Assembly (NCBI GenBank): GCA_023428025.1 | Contig: JAEYZN010000012.1 | Span: 186,001 to 250,000 of the forward strand | DNA length: 64,000 bases | Direction: 5' to 3' | DNA from: Bacillota bacterium | GTDB lineage: Bacteria > Bacillota > Clostridia > Christensenellales > SZUA-584 | Shown: positions 22,250 to 30,037 of the stretch, in pieces | Layout: every line of letters begins with the position of its first letter | How positions within the stretch are numbered: the first letter of the stretch is position 1 | Program-made: the position numbers and the translations under genes | Notes under the pieces: model-generated | Told to the model about the DNA's origin: nothing | What the model saw: only the letters and a program-made list of their open reading frames with translations | Databases searched by the model: none

Positions 22250-22708
22250 ATGGATATTAAAAAGAATATTGAAGAGACGAATTATCAGGAATATGTCAAG
22301 CAGTCAATGCCCAAAAGCCACTTTCTGAAGGAGTGCGTGATGGCGTTTATTGTTGGTGGTTTGATCTGCATTGTGGGAGAAGCGCTCAATGATTTAGGAG
22401 AGAATGTGATCAAGCTGGATGAAGCGGGTGTGGGCGCGTTCCGCTCGGCGGTGCTGATATTCCTGGGCGCGCTTTTCACAGGTATCGGCATCTATGATGT
22501 GCTGGGCCGATATGCAGGCGCAGGCTCCATCGTCCCCATTACAGGCTTTGCGAACTCCATCGTCTCCCCCGCGCTGGAATACAAATGGGAAGGCTATATC
22601 CTGGGCGTTGGCGCAAAGCTGTTCACCATCGCCGGACCGGTGCTGGTCTATGGCATCAGCTCATCCGTCCTCGTGGGCATCATCTATTACATCATCGGGG
22701 TGATTTGA
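22250..22708 (+). CDS. spoVAC: Stage V sporulation protein AC
   Basis: SpoVAC is an integral membrane protein that acts as a mechanosensitive channel-like element in dipicolinate release in Bacillus. The 152-residue protein has a polar N-terminus, then helices with the family motifs FIVGGLICIVGEAL, RYAGAGSIVPITGFANSIVSPA and KWEGYILGVGAKLF. AGAGGG precedes the ATG by 7 bases. It is one base away from spoVAD. Confidence 0.95.
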   Translation: MDIKKNIEETNYQEYVKQSMPKSHFLKECVMAFIVGGLICIVGEALNDLGENVIKLDEAGVGAFRSAVLIFLGALFTGIGIYDVLGRYAGAGSIVPITGFANSIVSPALEYKWEGYILGVGAKLFTIAGPVLVYGISSSVLVGIIYYIIGVI

Positions 22709-22709
22709 C

Positions 22710-23729
22710 ATGGGAATACGCGTGGGTTCAAGAACCGTCAGGTTTGACACGCCGGCCAATATCATCGCTTTTACTTCCGTGGCGGGCAAGGATGAAAAGA
22801 ACGGCCCGTACGGCAATTGTTTTGATATCACGTTTGAGGATGGTCTTTGGGGCGAGAAGACTTACGAGCTGGCCGAACGCAAGATGCAGCTCACATCTGC
22901 GGAGACCGCGATAGAAAAAGCCGGTTTAAAACCGGATGATATCGATTTCCTGTTCGGCGGCGATCTGCTCAATCAGATTATATCATCAGGCTTTGTGGCG
23001 CGGCAACTGGGCATTCCGTTCGTCGGGCTGTATGGCGCCTGCTCCACCATGTCCGAAACAATGTTGATCGGTTCGATGACGCTGGACGGCGGATTTGCAA
23101 AGCATGTGGTTTGCGCCACCAGCAGCCATTTTGCGACCGCGGAGCGCCAGTTCAGAAGCCCTCTGGAGCTGGGGACACCCAAAACGCCAACGTCGCAGAA
23201 CACAGCCACCGCGGCCGGTACGGTGGTGCTTTCCGTGCAGCGCGGTCAATATCCCTCCGTCACATACGCCACGCCGGGACGTGTGGTGGACATGGGCATC
23301 AATGACGTCAACAACATGGGCGCGGCCATGGCCCCTGCCGCTGCGGAAACGATCATCTGCCATCTGGAGGATACGGGTAAACGGCCCGAGGATTTTGATG
23401 CGATCATCACCGGCGATCTTGGCACATTCGGCAGCGAGCTGCTCGTCAAATATGCGGCTGAGGCGGGCTGGGATCTTTCCGGTGTCCACAAGGACTGCGG
23501 CGCGATGCTCTACGAGGGCAACGATCTGATGCATTGCGGCGCAAGCGGCTGCGGCTGCAGCGCGAGCATGTTGTGCGGATTCTTCCTGCCGGAGCTGATT
23601 AAAGGCAATCTGAAACGGATACTGTTTGTAGCCACGGGCGCGCTGCACAGCCCCACAAGTGCGTTACAGGGGGAAACGATCCCCTCCATCGCGCATGCCG
23701 TGGCAATAGAAACGGGGTGCAGCATATGA
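22710..23729 (+). CDS. spoVAD: Stage V sporulation protein AD
   Basis: SpoVAD is a thiolase-fold protein on the outer face of the inner spore membrane that binds dipicolinic acid directly. The 339-residue protein shows the family motifs FLFGGDLLNQIISSGFVAR, GLYGACSTMSE, VDMGINDVNNMGAAMAPAA and GASGCGCSA. Its stop overlaps the spoVAE start as ATGA. Length is normal for the family. Confidence 0.96.
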   Translation: MGIRVGSRTVRFDTPANIIAFTSVAGKDEKNGPYGNCFDITFEDGLWGEKTYELAERKMQLTSAETAIEKAGLKPDDIDFLFGGDLLNQIISSGFVARQLGIPFVGLYGACSTMSETMLIGSMTLDGGFAKHVVCATSSHFATAERQFRSPLELGTPKTPTSQNTATAAGTVVLSVQRGQYPSVTYATPGRVVDMGINDVNNMGAAMAPAAAETIICHLEDTGKRPEDFDAIITGDLGTFGSELLVKYAAEAGWDLSGVHKDCGAMLYEGNDLMHCGASGCGCSASMLCGFFLPELIKGNLKRILFVATGALHSPTSALQGETIPSIAHAVAIETGCSI

Positions 23730-24082
23730 ACTATTTATGGGCTTTTTTGATTGGCGGTGCAATCTGCGTGGTGGGCCAGGTTCTTCTCTCAAAAACAAAC
23801 CTGACACCCGCACGCATACTCGTTGTGTTTGTGACGGCAGGCGTCATATTGACAGCAGTGGGTCTCTACGAACCATTGGTTAAGCTGGGCGGAGCGGGCG
23901 CGCAGGTGCCGCTGACCGGTTTCGGGTACTCGTTGGCCAAGGGCGCGTTCAAGGGCGTTGATGAAGCCGGACTGCTGGGCGCACTGTCGGGCGGTGTGGA
24001 AGGCACGGCAGCGGGTATAGCGGCCGCCGTGCTGTTCGGTTATCTCATCGCCTTGATCTTCACACCCAAGACAAAGAAATAA
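23726..24082 (+). CDS. spoVAE: Stage V sporulation protein AE (SpoVAEb type)
   Basis: The 118-residue membrane protein has about three to four helices with family motifs (WAFLIGGAICVVGQVL, then VKLGGAGAQVPLTGFGYSLAKGA and a C-terminal TAAGIAAAVLFGYL). It is the last spoVA gene here; spoVAEa and spoVAF are absent from this spot. It ends 1 bp from the convergent degV gene and no separate terminator is visible. Confidence 0.93.
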   Translation: MNYLWAFLIGGAICVVGQVLLSKTNLTPARILVVFVTAGVILTAVGLYEPLVKLGGAGAQVPLTGFGYSLAKGAFKGVDEAGLLGALSGGVEGTAAGIAAAVLFGYLIALIFTPKTKK

Positions 24083-24083
24083 A

Positions 24084-25007
24084 TCAGGCGTCGGCAAGCG
24101 TCGCGGTCAGCTTTTCCTTGGGCACGGCTTCGCCAAGCACATTCTGGCGGTGTCCACCCTTAAAGCAAAGGAGGAGCGACCCCGGGCCGCCATGCACGCC
24201 CAGCGCCGGTGTCAGATAATCGATGTGAATATCCTTGAGACGCGGAAACGCCTCCATGATCTTGTCCTTGAGCGTTTCGGCCAGCGGCAAGTCTCCGCCG
24301 TGTGATATGTACGCGCTGTCCGTATGCGCGGTCATGTTCTTCAGCAGCTTCTGCACCATCAGGCTGATAGCCTGCCTTGTACCGCGCGCATTCATCAGGA
24401 ATGTGACACGCCCCTGATCATTGATGAAGAGTATCGGCTTTAAATGAAGCAGGCCCCCCAGCAGCGCTTTCATATGGCTGATGCGCCCACCCCGGTAAAG
24501 GTGACGGATGTCTCCGATCGTGAATATCAGGTTGTAGTCGTTCAGGCCGGACAATGCGAAATCCCTGGCCTCCTCGATCGTGGCGGTGCTTTGAATATTC
24601 ATGAGATCCAGCGCCAATGCGGTGATCGCGAAGCTGCCCGTGAGCGTATCCACCACAAATATCTTCTGGCCATACAGCGCGCTCATCTCCTCGGCAGCCT
24701 GACAGGCGCTGTCGTATGAGCCGCTCACCTGGCTGGAAAGAGACAGATGCAGTATATCATGTCCCGCTTCCAGCGTTTCGCGCCAGGTATCTATAAAATT
24801 CTGCGGATTGGCCTTTGACGACTGGGCCAGTTTCCCCTCGGCAAGCTTGTCATAAAGCGCCTGCTTTTGTTCGTCGTTTTCAAGGTTATCCGGATATTCA
24901 ACTCCGTCCAATGTATATGACAAACGGACCATCAGAATGCCGTGTTTATCCAATTCTTCCTGAGTAAAACTTGCGGACGAATCCACACTGATGATAAAAT
25001 TCTTCAA
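24084..25007 (-). CDS. DegV family fatty-acid-binding protein (FakB-like)
   Basis: DegV proteins bind a fatty acid and hand it to the kinase FakA for phosphorylation. The 307-residue protein shows the N-terminal IISVDSSASFTQEEL, the SLSSQVSGSYDSACQAA lipid-headgroup region, and RHLYRGGRIS followed by KPILFINDQG. It starts with TTG at 25007, with GGGAG 8 bases before. A FakA-type gene is present at 36412-38034, so a working FakA/FakB pair is likely. The gene has its own promoter and converges on spoVAE. Confidence 0.9.
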   Translation of the reverse strand: MKNFIISVDSSASFTQEELDKHGILMVRLSYTLDGVEYPDNLENDEQKQALYDKLAEGKLAQSSKANPQNFIDTWRETLEAGHDILHLSLSSQVSGSYDSACQAAEEMSALYGQKIFVVDTLTGSFAITALALDLMNIQSTATIEEARDFALSGLNDYNLIFTIGDIRHLYRGGRISHMKALLGGLLHLKPILFINDQGRVTFLMNARGTRQAISLMVQKLLKNMTAHTDSAYISHGGDLPLAETLKDKIMEAFPRLKDIHIDYLTPALGVHGGPGSLLLCFKGGHRQNVLGEAVPKEKLTATLADA

Positions 25008-25035
25008 AGGTAATACTCCCTTCCTGTTTGTAAAA

Positions 25036-25064
25036 ATACTAAACCCTATTCAATCAAATATCAA
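25036..25064 (-). promoter_or_regulatory. Probable degV promoter
   Basis: On the minus strand TTGATA (25059-25064) and TAGTAT (25036-25041) are 17 bp apart, about 30 bp before the degV TTG start. A perfect inverted repeat lies just upstream (25087-25122). Confidence 0.5.
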
Positions 25065-25086
25065 GTGAGCGTGGCGAATGTTCAAC

Positions 25087-25122
25087 GATTGTTAATAGTA
25101 ATAACAACTTGCGTTAACAATC
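25087..25122. repeat. Operator-like inverted repeat upstream of degV
   Basis: GATTGTTAA (25087-25095) and TTAACAATC (25114-25122) form a perfect 9-bp palindrome with an 18-bp spacer. Read as TTGTTAAT-N16-GTTAACAA it resembles a BirA box, but no biotin gene is next to it. It lies 22 bp upstream of the degV -35. A regulator site is plausible; which regulator is unknown. Confidence 0.45.
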
Positions 25123-25201
25123 TTAATGAAATCAAACCGGGATAAAATCATGCGGGCATATAAAAAGCCCTTATTTACAAGTCTTTTCTGATATAATATG
25201 G

Positions 25202-25741
25202 TCACATCTTTGGTCCATGCTTTTGGATAATATTATCATATTTGTTTAGAATTTCTTTTCCGGAAGATGTGATTTTATATTTTCGCAGTGAGAACAGCTT
25301 TATCAACTCTTCTTCAGAGATATTATCAGTTATTCGGCTAAGCAATATGCCTTTTTTCCCTTTCGTATCTAAGTTGCTCTTTTCCAGTATGTCTTTTAGC
25401 GCATTCATATTGAGCAGATTCAAAGAATCTTTTGCGCTGCATATTTCAACATACCCCAGATTGATAAGTGTCTGAATGCACTCTTCGCTGTCAACTCCAT
25501 ACCTGTATTCAAAATACTGCGGGATAAAGGTTTTATTTGTAAAATTGTTAAAATGAATTCTCCATAGCATGATGATATGGCCTGGAAGAATCCCTTCCGG
25601 AAGTCTTTGCATTTGTTTCTTTTCCACAAAGCCATACGGAAAAAGCTCAGGATTTTTTCCCCATGCTTCCAAGTCTCTATCCGGTGAAATATAAGGCTGT
25701 TCAGGGTAATTCTTGTATATGGGATGAGTCGTTTTTTCCAT
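25202..25741 (-). CDS. Orphan protein with a SAP-like domain
   Basis: The 179-residue protein is Lys/Asn/Ile-rich and its DNA is clearly AT-richer than the housekeeping genes around it, a sign of transfer. The C-terminal half contains LNMNALKDILEKSNLDTKGKKGILLSRI, which fits a SAP motif (a short helix-extended loop-helix often found in DNA-binding proteins). The N-terminal half (ISPDRDLEAWGKNPELFPYGF) is not recognised. A good GGAGGC lies before the ATG. It stands alone; function is unknown. Confidence 0.6.
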   Translation of the reverse strand: MEKTTHPIYKNYPEQPYISPDRDLEAWGKNPELFPYGFVEKKQMQRLPEGILPGHIIMLWRIHFNNFTNKTFIPQYFEYRYGVDSEECIQTLINLGYVEICSAKDSLNLLNMNALKDILEKSNLDTKGKKGILLSRITDNISEEELIKLFSLRKYKITSSGKEILNKYDNIIQKHGPKM

Positions 25742-25845
25742 GTTGCCTCCTTTATATTTGTTCAGTCATGCATAGAGCATTCGTCAGATATCAGCCATTA
25801 AACGACATTGTACCTCAGAAGCAATCATTTTAAAATGGGAATAAA

Positions 25846-25882
25846 ATAAAACCACGAAAGCGATTCGCTGTCATGGTTTTAT
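25846..25882 (-). terminator. Terminator-like hairpin after the nucleotidyltransferase gene
   Basis: ATAAAACCACGA (25846-25857) pairs with TCATGGTTTTAT (25871-25882) with one mismatch, with an AGCG/CGCT inner stem. On the minus strand the T-rich arm leads into TTTTATT, so it may end transcription of the 25937-26536 gene, about 55 bases after its stop. Confidence 0.6.
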
Positions 25883-25936
25883 CATGAGTAATCGTGGAAA
25901 AAAGATTTTGATTCACGCTGGCATGCGGTGCTTATT

Positions 25937-26536
25937 TCAAGATCTTTCCCATTCAACAACATTTAGGTCTGGCCACTTGGAACACCATTTTTCACACTTC
26001 ATCAAGTATGTCTCTCTGGTGGTTTGTGTTTTATTTGCCCGAACTATTTGCCCAAACATATCATTAAGTCCAAACGGTGCATATACAACCAGATCCCCGC
26101 CAGAGATTCTTATCCCGATAGATGTTGCGGTTGTAGGCCAAGAGTTGATTGCACTTTCAAGTGAATCATAGGGTTGCAGTTCGTAACCGTAATAATCTTT
26201 ATACCACAAATGCACCCTTGCCTGATTTTTGACATCAATTTCAACAGGCAAATGAGAGAATCGCCGCTTAACTGCCTTAATGAGACGATCTTCTGCCTCA
26301 TAGGATAGATCCCCATCGTCAAAGTAGACAAAATCCACATCGGAGATTCCGTACATTAATTCGAAGCCATTTTGGTAATTCCAAACCGACTGACAAACGC
26401 ATCCTGCACCGATATAGTAATGTTCCAAACCAATTTTCTGTGACTCTTTTACAATTTCAAAGATAGCCTTATTTTGAAGAATTATGTTGAATAATATCTG
26501 CTTCTGCGTTTGTATATCTTGATTATACCCAATCAT
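25937..26536 (-). CDS. Nucleotidyltransferase family protein (NTP_transf_6-like)
   Basis: The 199-residue protein has the layout of the DUF925/NTP_transf_6 family: HYYIGAGCVCQSVWN, ISDVDFVYFDD (likely metal-binding Asp pair DVD), and EIDVKNQARVHLWY, followed by a C-terminal WPTTATSIGIR. ATG 26536 has AGGTGG 8 bases upstream; ORF codons above it overlap that site. The gene is AT-rich and lies between a terminator and the tRNA cluster. Its substrate is unknown. Transfer is likely from composition. Confidence 0.75.
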   Translation of the reverse strand: MIGYNQDIQTQKQILFNIILQNKAIFEIVKESQKIGLEHYYIGAGCVCQSVWNYQNGFELMYGISDVDFVYFDDGDLSYEAEDRLIKAVKRRFSHLPVEIDVKNQARVHLWYKDYYGYELQPYDSLESAINSWPTTATSIGIRISGGDLVVYAPFGLNDMFGQIVRANKTQTTRETYLMKCEKWCSKWPDLNVVEWERS

Positions 26537-26590
26537 CTTCCTCACCACCTAATATGAGTAATATATTAAGTTTATCATATTTTTGAACAT

Positions 26591-26636
26591 AAAAAAAGAA
26601 CATAGCTTTCCGCCAAGGGAAAGCTATGTTCTTTTT
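26591..26636 (-). terminator. Strong terminator of the tRNA cluster
   Basis: A 19-bp perfect stem whose core is AGAACATAGCTTTCC, with a 6-base loop, directly follows tRNA-Leu on the minus strand and ends in a T-run. The reverse arm is also A/T flanked, so it may work in both directions. It seals the tRNA operon from the low-GC gene beyond. Confidence 0.92.
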
Positions 26637-26722
26637 GGTGCCGAAGACCGGACTTGAACCGGTACGGTGTTGCCACCGCGGGATTTTAAGTCCCGTGCGT
26701 CTGCCGATTCCGCCACTTCGGC
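26636..26722 (-). tRNA. tRNA-Leu (anticodon TAA)
   Basis: The minus strand folds as a class II tRNA: acceptor GCCGAAG / CTTCGGC, anticodon loop ACTTAAAAT with anticodon TAA, a long variable arm, and T-loop GGTTCAAGTCC. The CCA end is encoded (26636-26638). It is the last gene of the five-tRNA unit. Confidence 0.95.
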
Positions 26723-26765
26723 AAAAAAGATTCGGACTTCTGTCTCCAGAAGCCCGGTTGTTTAC

Positions 26766-26840
26766 TGGAGGCGCCACCCGGATTTGAACCGGGGCATAAG
26801 GGTTTTGCAGACCCGTGCCTTACCACTTGGCTATGGCGCC
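26766..26840 (-). tRNA. tRNA-Cys (anticodon GCA)
   Basis: The minus strand gives acceptor GGCGCCA / TGGCGCC, anticodon GCA in CTGCAAA, T-loop GGTTCAAATCC, discriminator T (as required for Cys) and an encoded CCA. Confidence 0.95.
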
Positions 26841-26944
26841 GTATGAACGGGCTCATCAGAGCCTCTGAGTTGGCATATAACCACTATATGCCGTGTTGGA
26901 GGTCTTTATCCCCCCAGGCTGCTCATACAGCCCGGGGGGCCGTT
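26841..26944 (-). other. tRNA-Gly/tRNA-Cys spacer with three hairpins
   Basis: The 104-bp spacer holds three back-to-back inverted repeats: GGCTC/GAGCC (26850-26863), GGCATAT/ATATGCC (26872-26892) and a GC-rich one built from CCCCCC/GGGGGG and GGCTG/CAGCC (26910-26939). The other tRNA spacers are only 25 and 3 bp (Gly-Asp, Asp-Val) and 43 bp (Cys-Leu) and lack this. Possible processing or attenuation signals. Confidence 0.5.
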
Positions 26945-27018
26945 GGAGCGGAAGACGGGATTCGAACCCGCGACTTCGACCTTGGCAAGGTCGCACTCTA
27001 CCACTGAGTCACTCCCGC
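26945..27018 (-). tRNA. tRNA-Gly (anticodon GCC)
   Basis: The minus strand gives GCGGGAGTGACTCAGTGGTA at the 5' end, anticodon GCC in TTGCCAA, T-loop GGTTCGAATCC and an encoded CCA. Confidence 0.95.
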
Positions 27019-27043
27019 AGATAGCGTTCACTTAAAGCCGGAA

Positions 27044-27120
27044 TGGCGACCCGGAAGGGACTCGAACCCTCGACCTCTAGCGTGACAGGCTAGCGTTCTA
27101 ACCATCTGAACTACCGGGCC
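27044..27120 (-). tRNA. tRNA-Asp (anticodon GTC)
   Basis: The minus strand gives GGCCCGGTAGTTCAGATGGT at the 5' end, anticodon GTC in CTGTCAC, T-loop GGTTCGAGTCC, discriminator G and an encoded CCA. Confidence 0.95.
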
Positions 27121-27123
27121 TTA

Positions 27124-27199
27124 TGGTGGGAACAACAGGGCTCGAACCTGTGACCCTTTGCTTGTAAGGCAAATGCTCTCCCAGCTGAGCTATGCTCCC
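27124..27199 (-). tRNA. tRNA-Val (anticodon TAC)
   Basis: The minus strand gives GGGAGCATAGCTCAGCTGGG at the 5' end, anticodon TAC in CTTACAA, T-loop GGTTCGAGCCC and an encoded CCA. It is the first tRNA behind the promoter. Confidence 0.95.
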
Positions 27200-27230
27200 T
27201 GAAGCCCGGCAAGAACGAGAACGCTGCGAT

Positions 27231-27259
27231 ATTGTATAATACACAAGAGGCAGTGTCAA
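27231..27259 (-). promoter_or_regulatory. Promoter of the tRNA operon
   Basis: On the minus strand a perfect TTGACA (27254-27259) and TACAAT (27231-27236) are 17 bp apart and lie about 32 bp before tRNA-Val. Order of transcription is Val-Asp-Gly-Cys-Leu. Confidence 0.85.
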
Positions 27260-27341
27260 AATTCAAAGTGCGCGGTTATTGTTATTTAATTAACGATTCC
27301 TCTTTCTACGTCCGTTTTACTCCGAAATACTGGTATTATCA

Positions 27342-27956
27342 CTATCGTCTTTTTTCCAGCTCGGCAAAAACCTCTCCCGGGTTAAGGCCGCGCTCACACA
27401 GCATCACGAGAAGATGGTAAAGCAGATCAGCCGATTCGTAACGAATCTCGTCCGGCGCGGCGTTCTTCGCGGCGATGATGACCTCGGCGGCTTCTTCCCC
27501 CACCTTTTTCAGTATTTTATCAATGCCCTTATCAAAAAGGTAATTGGTATATGAGCCTTCCTTGGGGTTGGCCTTTCTGTCTTCTATCACCGCGAACAGC
27601 TCGTCTATAACGCCGTATCCGCTCGAATAAGCGCCATCACCATATAAAGACTCGAAGAAGCACGAGTAACGCCCCGTGTGGCACGCTGGGCCTTCCTGGG
27701 ACACGATGGCAAGCAATGTGTCGCCATCACAATCCAGCTTCAGCTCATGCAGCTTCTGGAAATGTCCGGATGTCTCCCCCTTGCGCCACAGCTGCTGGCG
27801 GCTCCGCGAGAAATAGGTCATGTCGCCCGTCTCCAGCGTCTTTTGCAGGGCCTCTCGGTTCATGTATGCCACCATCAGCACCGCGTGGGTCTTTACATCC
27901 TGCACCACCACGGGCACCAGACCCTTTTCGTCAAACTTCACATTGTCTGTATTCAT
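27342..27956 (-). CDS. hisIE: Bifunctional HisI/HisE (phosphoribosyl-AMP cyclohydrolase / phosphoribosyl-ATP pyrophosphatase)
   Basis: This 204-residue fusion does steps 2 and 3 of histidine synthesis. The HisI half shows SRSRQQLWRKGETSGH and the metal-binding LDCDGDTLL and ACHTGRYSCF. The HisE half (from about residue 115) shows SYTNYLFDKGIDKILKKVGEE and a helical ADLLYHLLVML. GGAGG lies 4 bases before the ATG. It is the last gene of the his operon, 10 bp after hisF. Confidence 0.95.
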   Translation of the reverse strand: MNTDNVKFDEKGLVPVVVQDVKTHAVLMVAYMNREALQKTLETGDMTYFSRSRQQLWRKGETSGHFQKLHELKLDCDGDTLLAIVSQEGPACHTGRYSCFFESLYGDGAYSSGYGVIDELFAVIEDRKANPKEGSYTNYLFDKGIDKILKKVGEEAAEVIIAAKNAAPDEIRYESADLLYHLLVMLCERGLNPGEVFAELEKRR

Positions 27957-27966
27957 ATTCCCTCCG

Positions 27967-28728
27967 TCACATTCTCACCGGAATGTTTTCACGCTTGAAG
28001 TATTCTTTGACGTCACGCACCGTCATATCACCGTAATGGAACAGTGACGCCACCAGCACCGCGTCCGCGCCCGCTGTCTGCAGCACGTCCTTGAAGTGCT
28101 CCATCTTTCCCGCGCCGCCCGACGCGATGACAGGGATACGCACGATATCCGCAATAGCTTTGGTCACAGCCAGGTCATACCCGTCCTTTGTCCCGTCCGC
28201 GTCCATGCTGGTCAGCAATATCTCACCGGCGCCGCGCGCCTCCGCTTCCGCCGCCCACTCCAGCGCGTCACGGCAGGTGTTCACGCGCCCGCCGTTCAGG
28301 TACACGTCCCAGCCGCTGCCGTCCCTACGGGACTTCACATCGATGGCGCACACCACGCACTGGCTGCCGAACTTCTCCGCCGCTTCATTGATCAGCGCCG
28401 GGTTCTTCAGCGCCGCTGAATTGACGGATATCTTGTCTGCGCCACGGCACAGCATTTCCCTGAAATCGTTCACCGTGCGGATGCCGCCGCCCACCGTCAG
28501 CGGGATGAACACCTCCTCCGCCGTCCGCGCGACCACGTCCACCATGGTGCGGCGGTCATCCGACGAGGCGGTGATGTCCAGAAAAACCAGCTCGTCCGCT
28601 CCGGCCTTGTTGAAGAACTTCGCCATTTCCACCGGGTCTCCCGCATCGCGGATATCCACAAAGTTGATTCCCTTCACGACCCGGCCCGCATGCACGTCCA
28701 GACACGGTATGATTCTTTTTGTCAGCAT
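27967..28728 (-). CDS. hisF: Imidazole glycerol phosphate synthase subunit HisF
   Basis: HisF is the barrel-shaped cyclase that uses ammonia made by HisH. The 253-residue protein begins RIIPCLDVHAGRVVKG, with catalytic Asp in PCLDV, and contains PLTVGGGIRTV, ISVNSAAL, VCAIDVKS and PVIASGGAG (phosphate binding). It overlaps hisA by 7 bases. Confidence 0.97.
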   Translation of the reverse strand: MLTKRIIPCLDVHAGRVVKGINFVDIRDAGDPVEMAKFFNKAGADELVFLDITASSDDRRTMVDVVARTAEEVFIPLTVGGGIRTVNDFREMLCRGADKISVNSAALKNPALINEAAEKFGSQCVVCAIDVKSRRDGSGWDVYLNGGRVNTCRDALEWAAEAEARGAGEILLTSMDADGTKDGYDLAVTKAIADIVRIPVIASGGAGKMEHFKDVLQTAGADAVLVASLFHYGDMTVRDVKEYFKRENIPVRM

Positions 28729-29441
28729 TTGTCCGCCCCCAAGTTGATGGCCTCTCTCAGGCTGATTGTCCCGGCGTACAGCGCCTTGCCGATGATGACG
28801 CCGCCCGCGCCCGTCTCCGATATCCTCTTCACGTCCTCCGGCACGCTCATGCCGCCCGACGCGATGATTTCCATGCCTGTGGCTTCCGCCATATTCTTAA
28901 CGCCTGCCGCATTCGGCCCTGTCAGCATGCCGTCCCGCGATATGTCGGTATAGATCACCGTCCGGATGCCCGTGTCCTTCATCTTCAACGCCAGCACGAC
29001 GGGGTCTTCTCCGGTGTCCGACGCCCAGCCGCGCGTGGCGACACGCCCGTCTTTCGCGTCGATACCCGCCACGATGAGCCCCGGATACTTCGCCGTTGCT
29101 TCCCTGACCAGGTCGGGATTTTCAATCGCCGCCGTCCCGATGATGACGCGCCGTATGCCCAGCTCCAAACGCTCATCGATATCCGCCAGCGTGCGAACGC
29201 CGCCGCCCAACTGCACCGGAATGCTGACGGCTGCAAGTATGCGCGCCACCGTGTCACGATTGCAGAAAGCCCCTGTAAAAGCCGCGTCCAGATCCACCAC
29301 GTGCAGATACTCGGCGCCCTGCCGCTGCCACTCCGCCGCGATCTCCGCCGGATCGCCGTATTCCGTGGCCTGAGCCATGTCTCCCATTTTGAGGCGTACG
29401 CAGACGCCGTTCTTTAAATCAATCGCCGGATAGATGATCAT
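28722..29441 (-). CDS. hisA: HisA isomerase
   Basis: HisA is the ProFAR isomerase, a (beta/alpha)8 barrel, 239 residues here. It shows YPAIDLKNGVCVRL (catalytic Asp), VQLGGGVRTL, VIIGTAAI, YTDISRDGMLTG (second catalytic Asp) and IIASGGMS. The ATG at 29441 overlaps the hisH stop as ATGA; a long upstream extension in the ORF is in hisH territory and rejected. Confidence 0.96.
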   Translation of the reverse strand: MIIYPAIDLKNGVCVRLKMGDMAQATEYGDPAEIAAEWQRQGAEYLHVVDLDAAFTGAFCNRDTVARILAAVSIPVQLGGGVRTLADIDERLELGIRRVIIGTAAIENPDLVREATAKYPGLIVAGIDAKDGRVATRGWASDTGEDPVVLALKMKDTGIRTVIYTDISRDGMLTGPNAAGVKNMAEATGMEIIASGGMSVPEDVKRISETGAGGVIIGKALYAGTISLREAINLGADKC

Positions 29442-30037
29442 GACAGGCCTCCAAACCGGCGCAGCATGGCAAGCCCCACATCGCCGCTCTTTTCCGGGTG
29501 GAACTGGAGCCCGAACACGTTGTCCTTCTGCACGGCCGCGGTGAAGCGGTAGCCGTAATCCGCCCCGGCGATGATGCATTGGTCCGGCACGCCCGCCGCG
29601 TGGTATGAATGAACGAAATACACATACTGGCCGTTGCCCGCGTCGAAGAGCGCGTTGTCGCGGGCGGTCAGGTTATTCCAGCCCATGTGCGGCACCTTGA
29701 GGCTGCCCACATTGAACTGCACCACATCTCCGGGCACCAGCGACAGGCCGGTGTATTCCCCGTTCTCGAAGCTCCTGTCAAAAAGCAGCTGCATCCCAAG
29801 GCATATGCCGAGGAACGGCTTGCCCTTGCCGATCTCGTCCAGCATCGTCTGCTGCATGCCGGATTTATTCAGGCAGTCGATCGCGTCCGCGAAAGCGCCC
29901 ACGCCCGGCAGCACGATGTGGGACGCGTCGATGAGCTCCTGACGCTTTTCCGTGATGCGGGCGTCGAAGCCCAGGAATTCAAACGCCTTCTGAACGCTTC
30001 TTAAGTTGCCCATGCCATAGTCGATGATTGCGATCAT
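29438..30037 (-). CDS. hisH: Imidazole glycerol phosphate synthase glutaminase subunit HisH
   Basis: HisH is a class I glutamine amidotransferase that feeds ammonia to HisF. The 199-residue protein has IDYGMGNLRSV, LPGVGAF, the nucleophile Cys in GICLGMQLLF, and the His/Glu pair in LQFHPEKS. Its start overlaps the hisB stop by one base (TAATG). Confidence 0.96.
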   Translation of the reverse strand: MIAIIDYGMGNLRSVQKAFEFLGFDARITEKRQELIDASHIVLPGVGAFADAIDCLNKSGMQQTMLDEIGKGKPFLGICLGMQLLFDRSFENGEYTGLSLVPGDVVQFNVGSLKVPHMGWNNLTARDNALFDAGNGQYVYFVHSYHAAGVPDQCIIAGADYGYRFTAAVQKDNVFGLQFHPEKSGDVGLAMLRRFGGLS

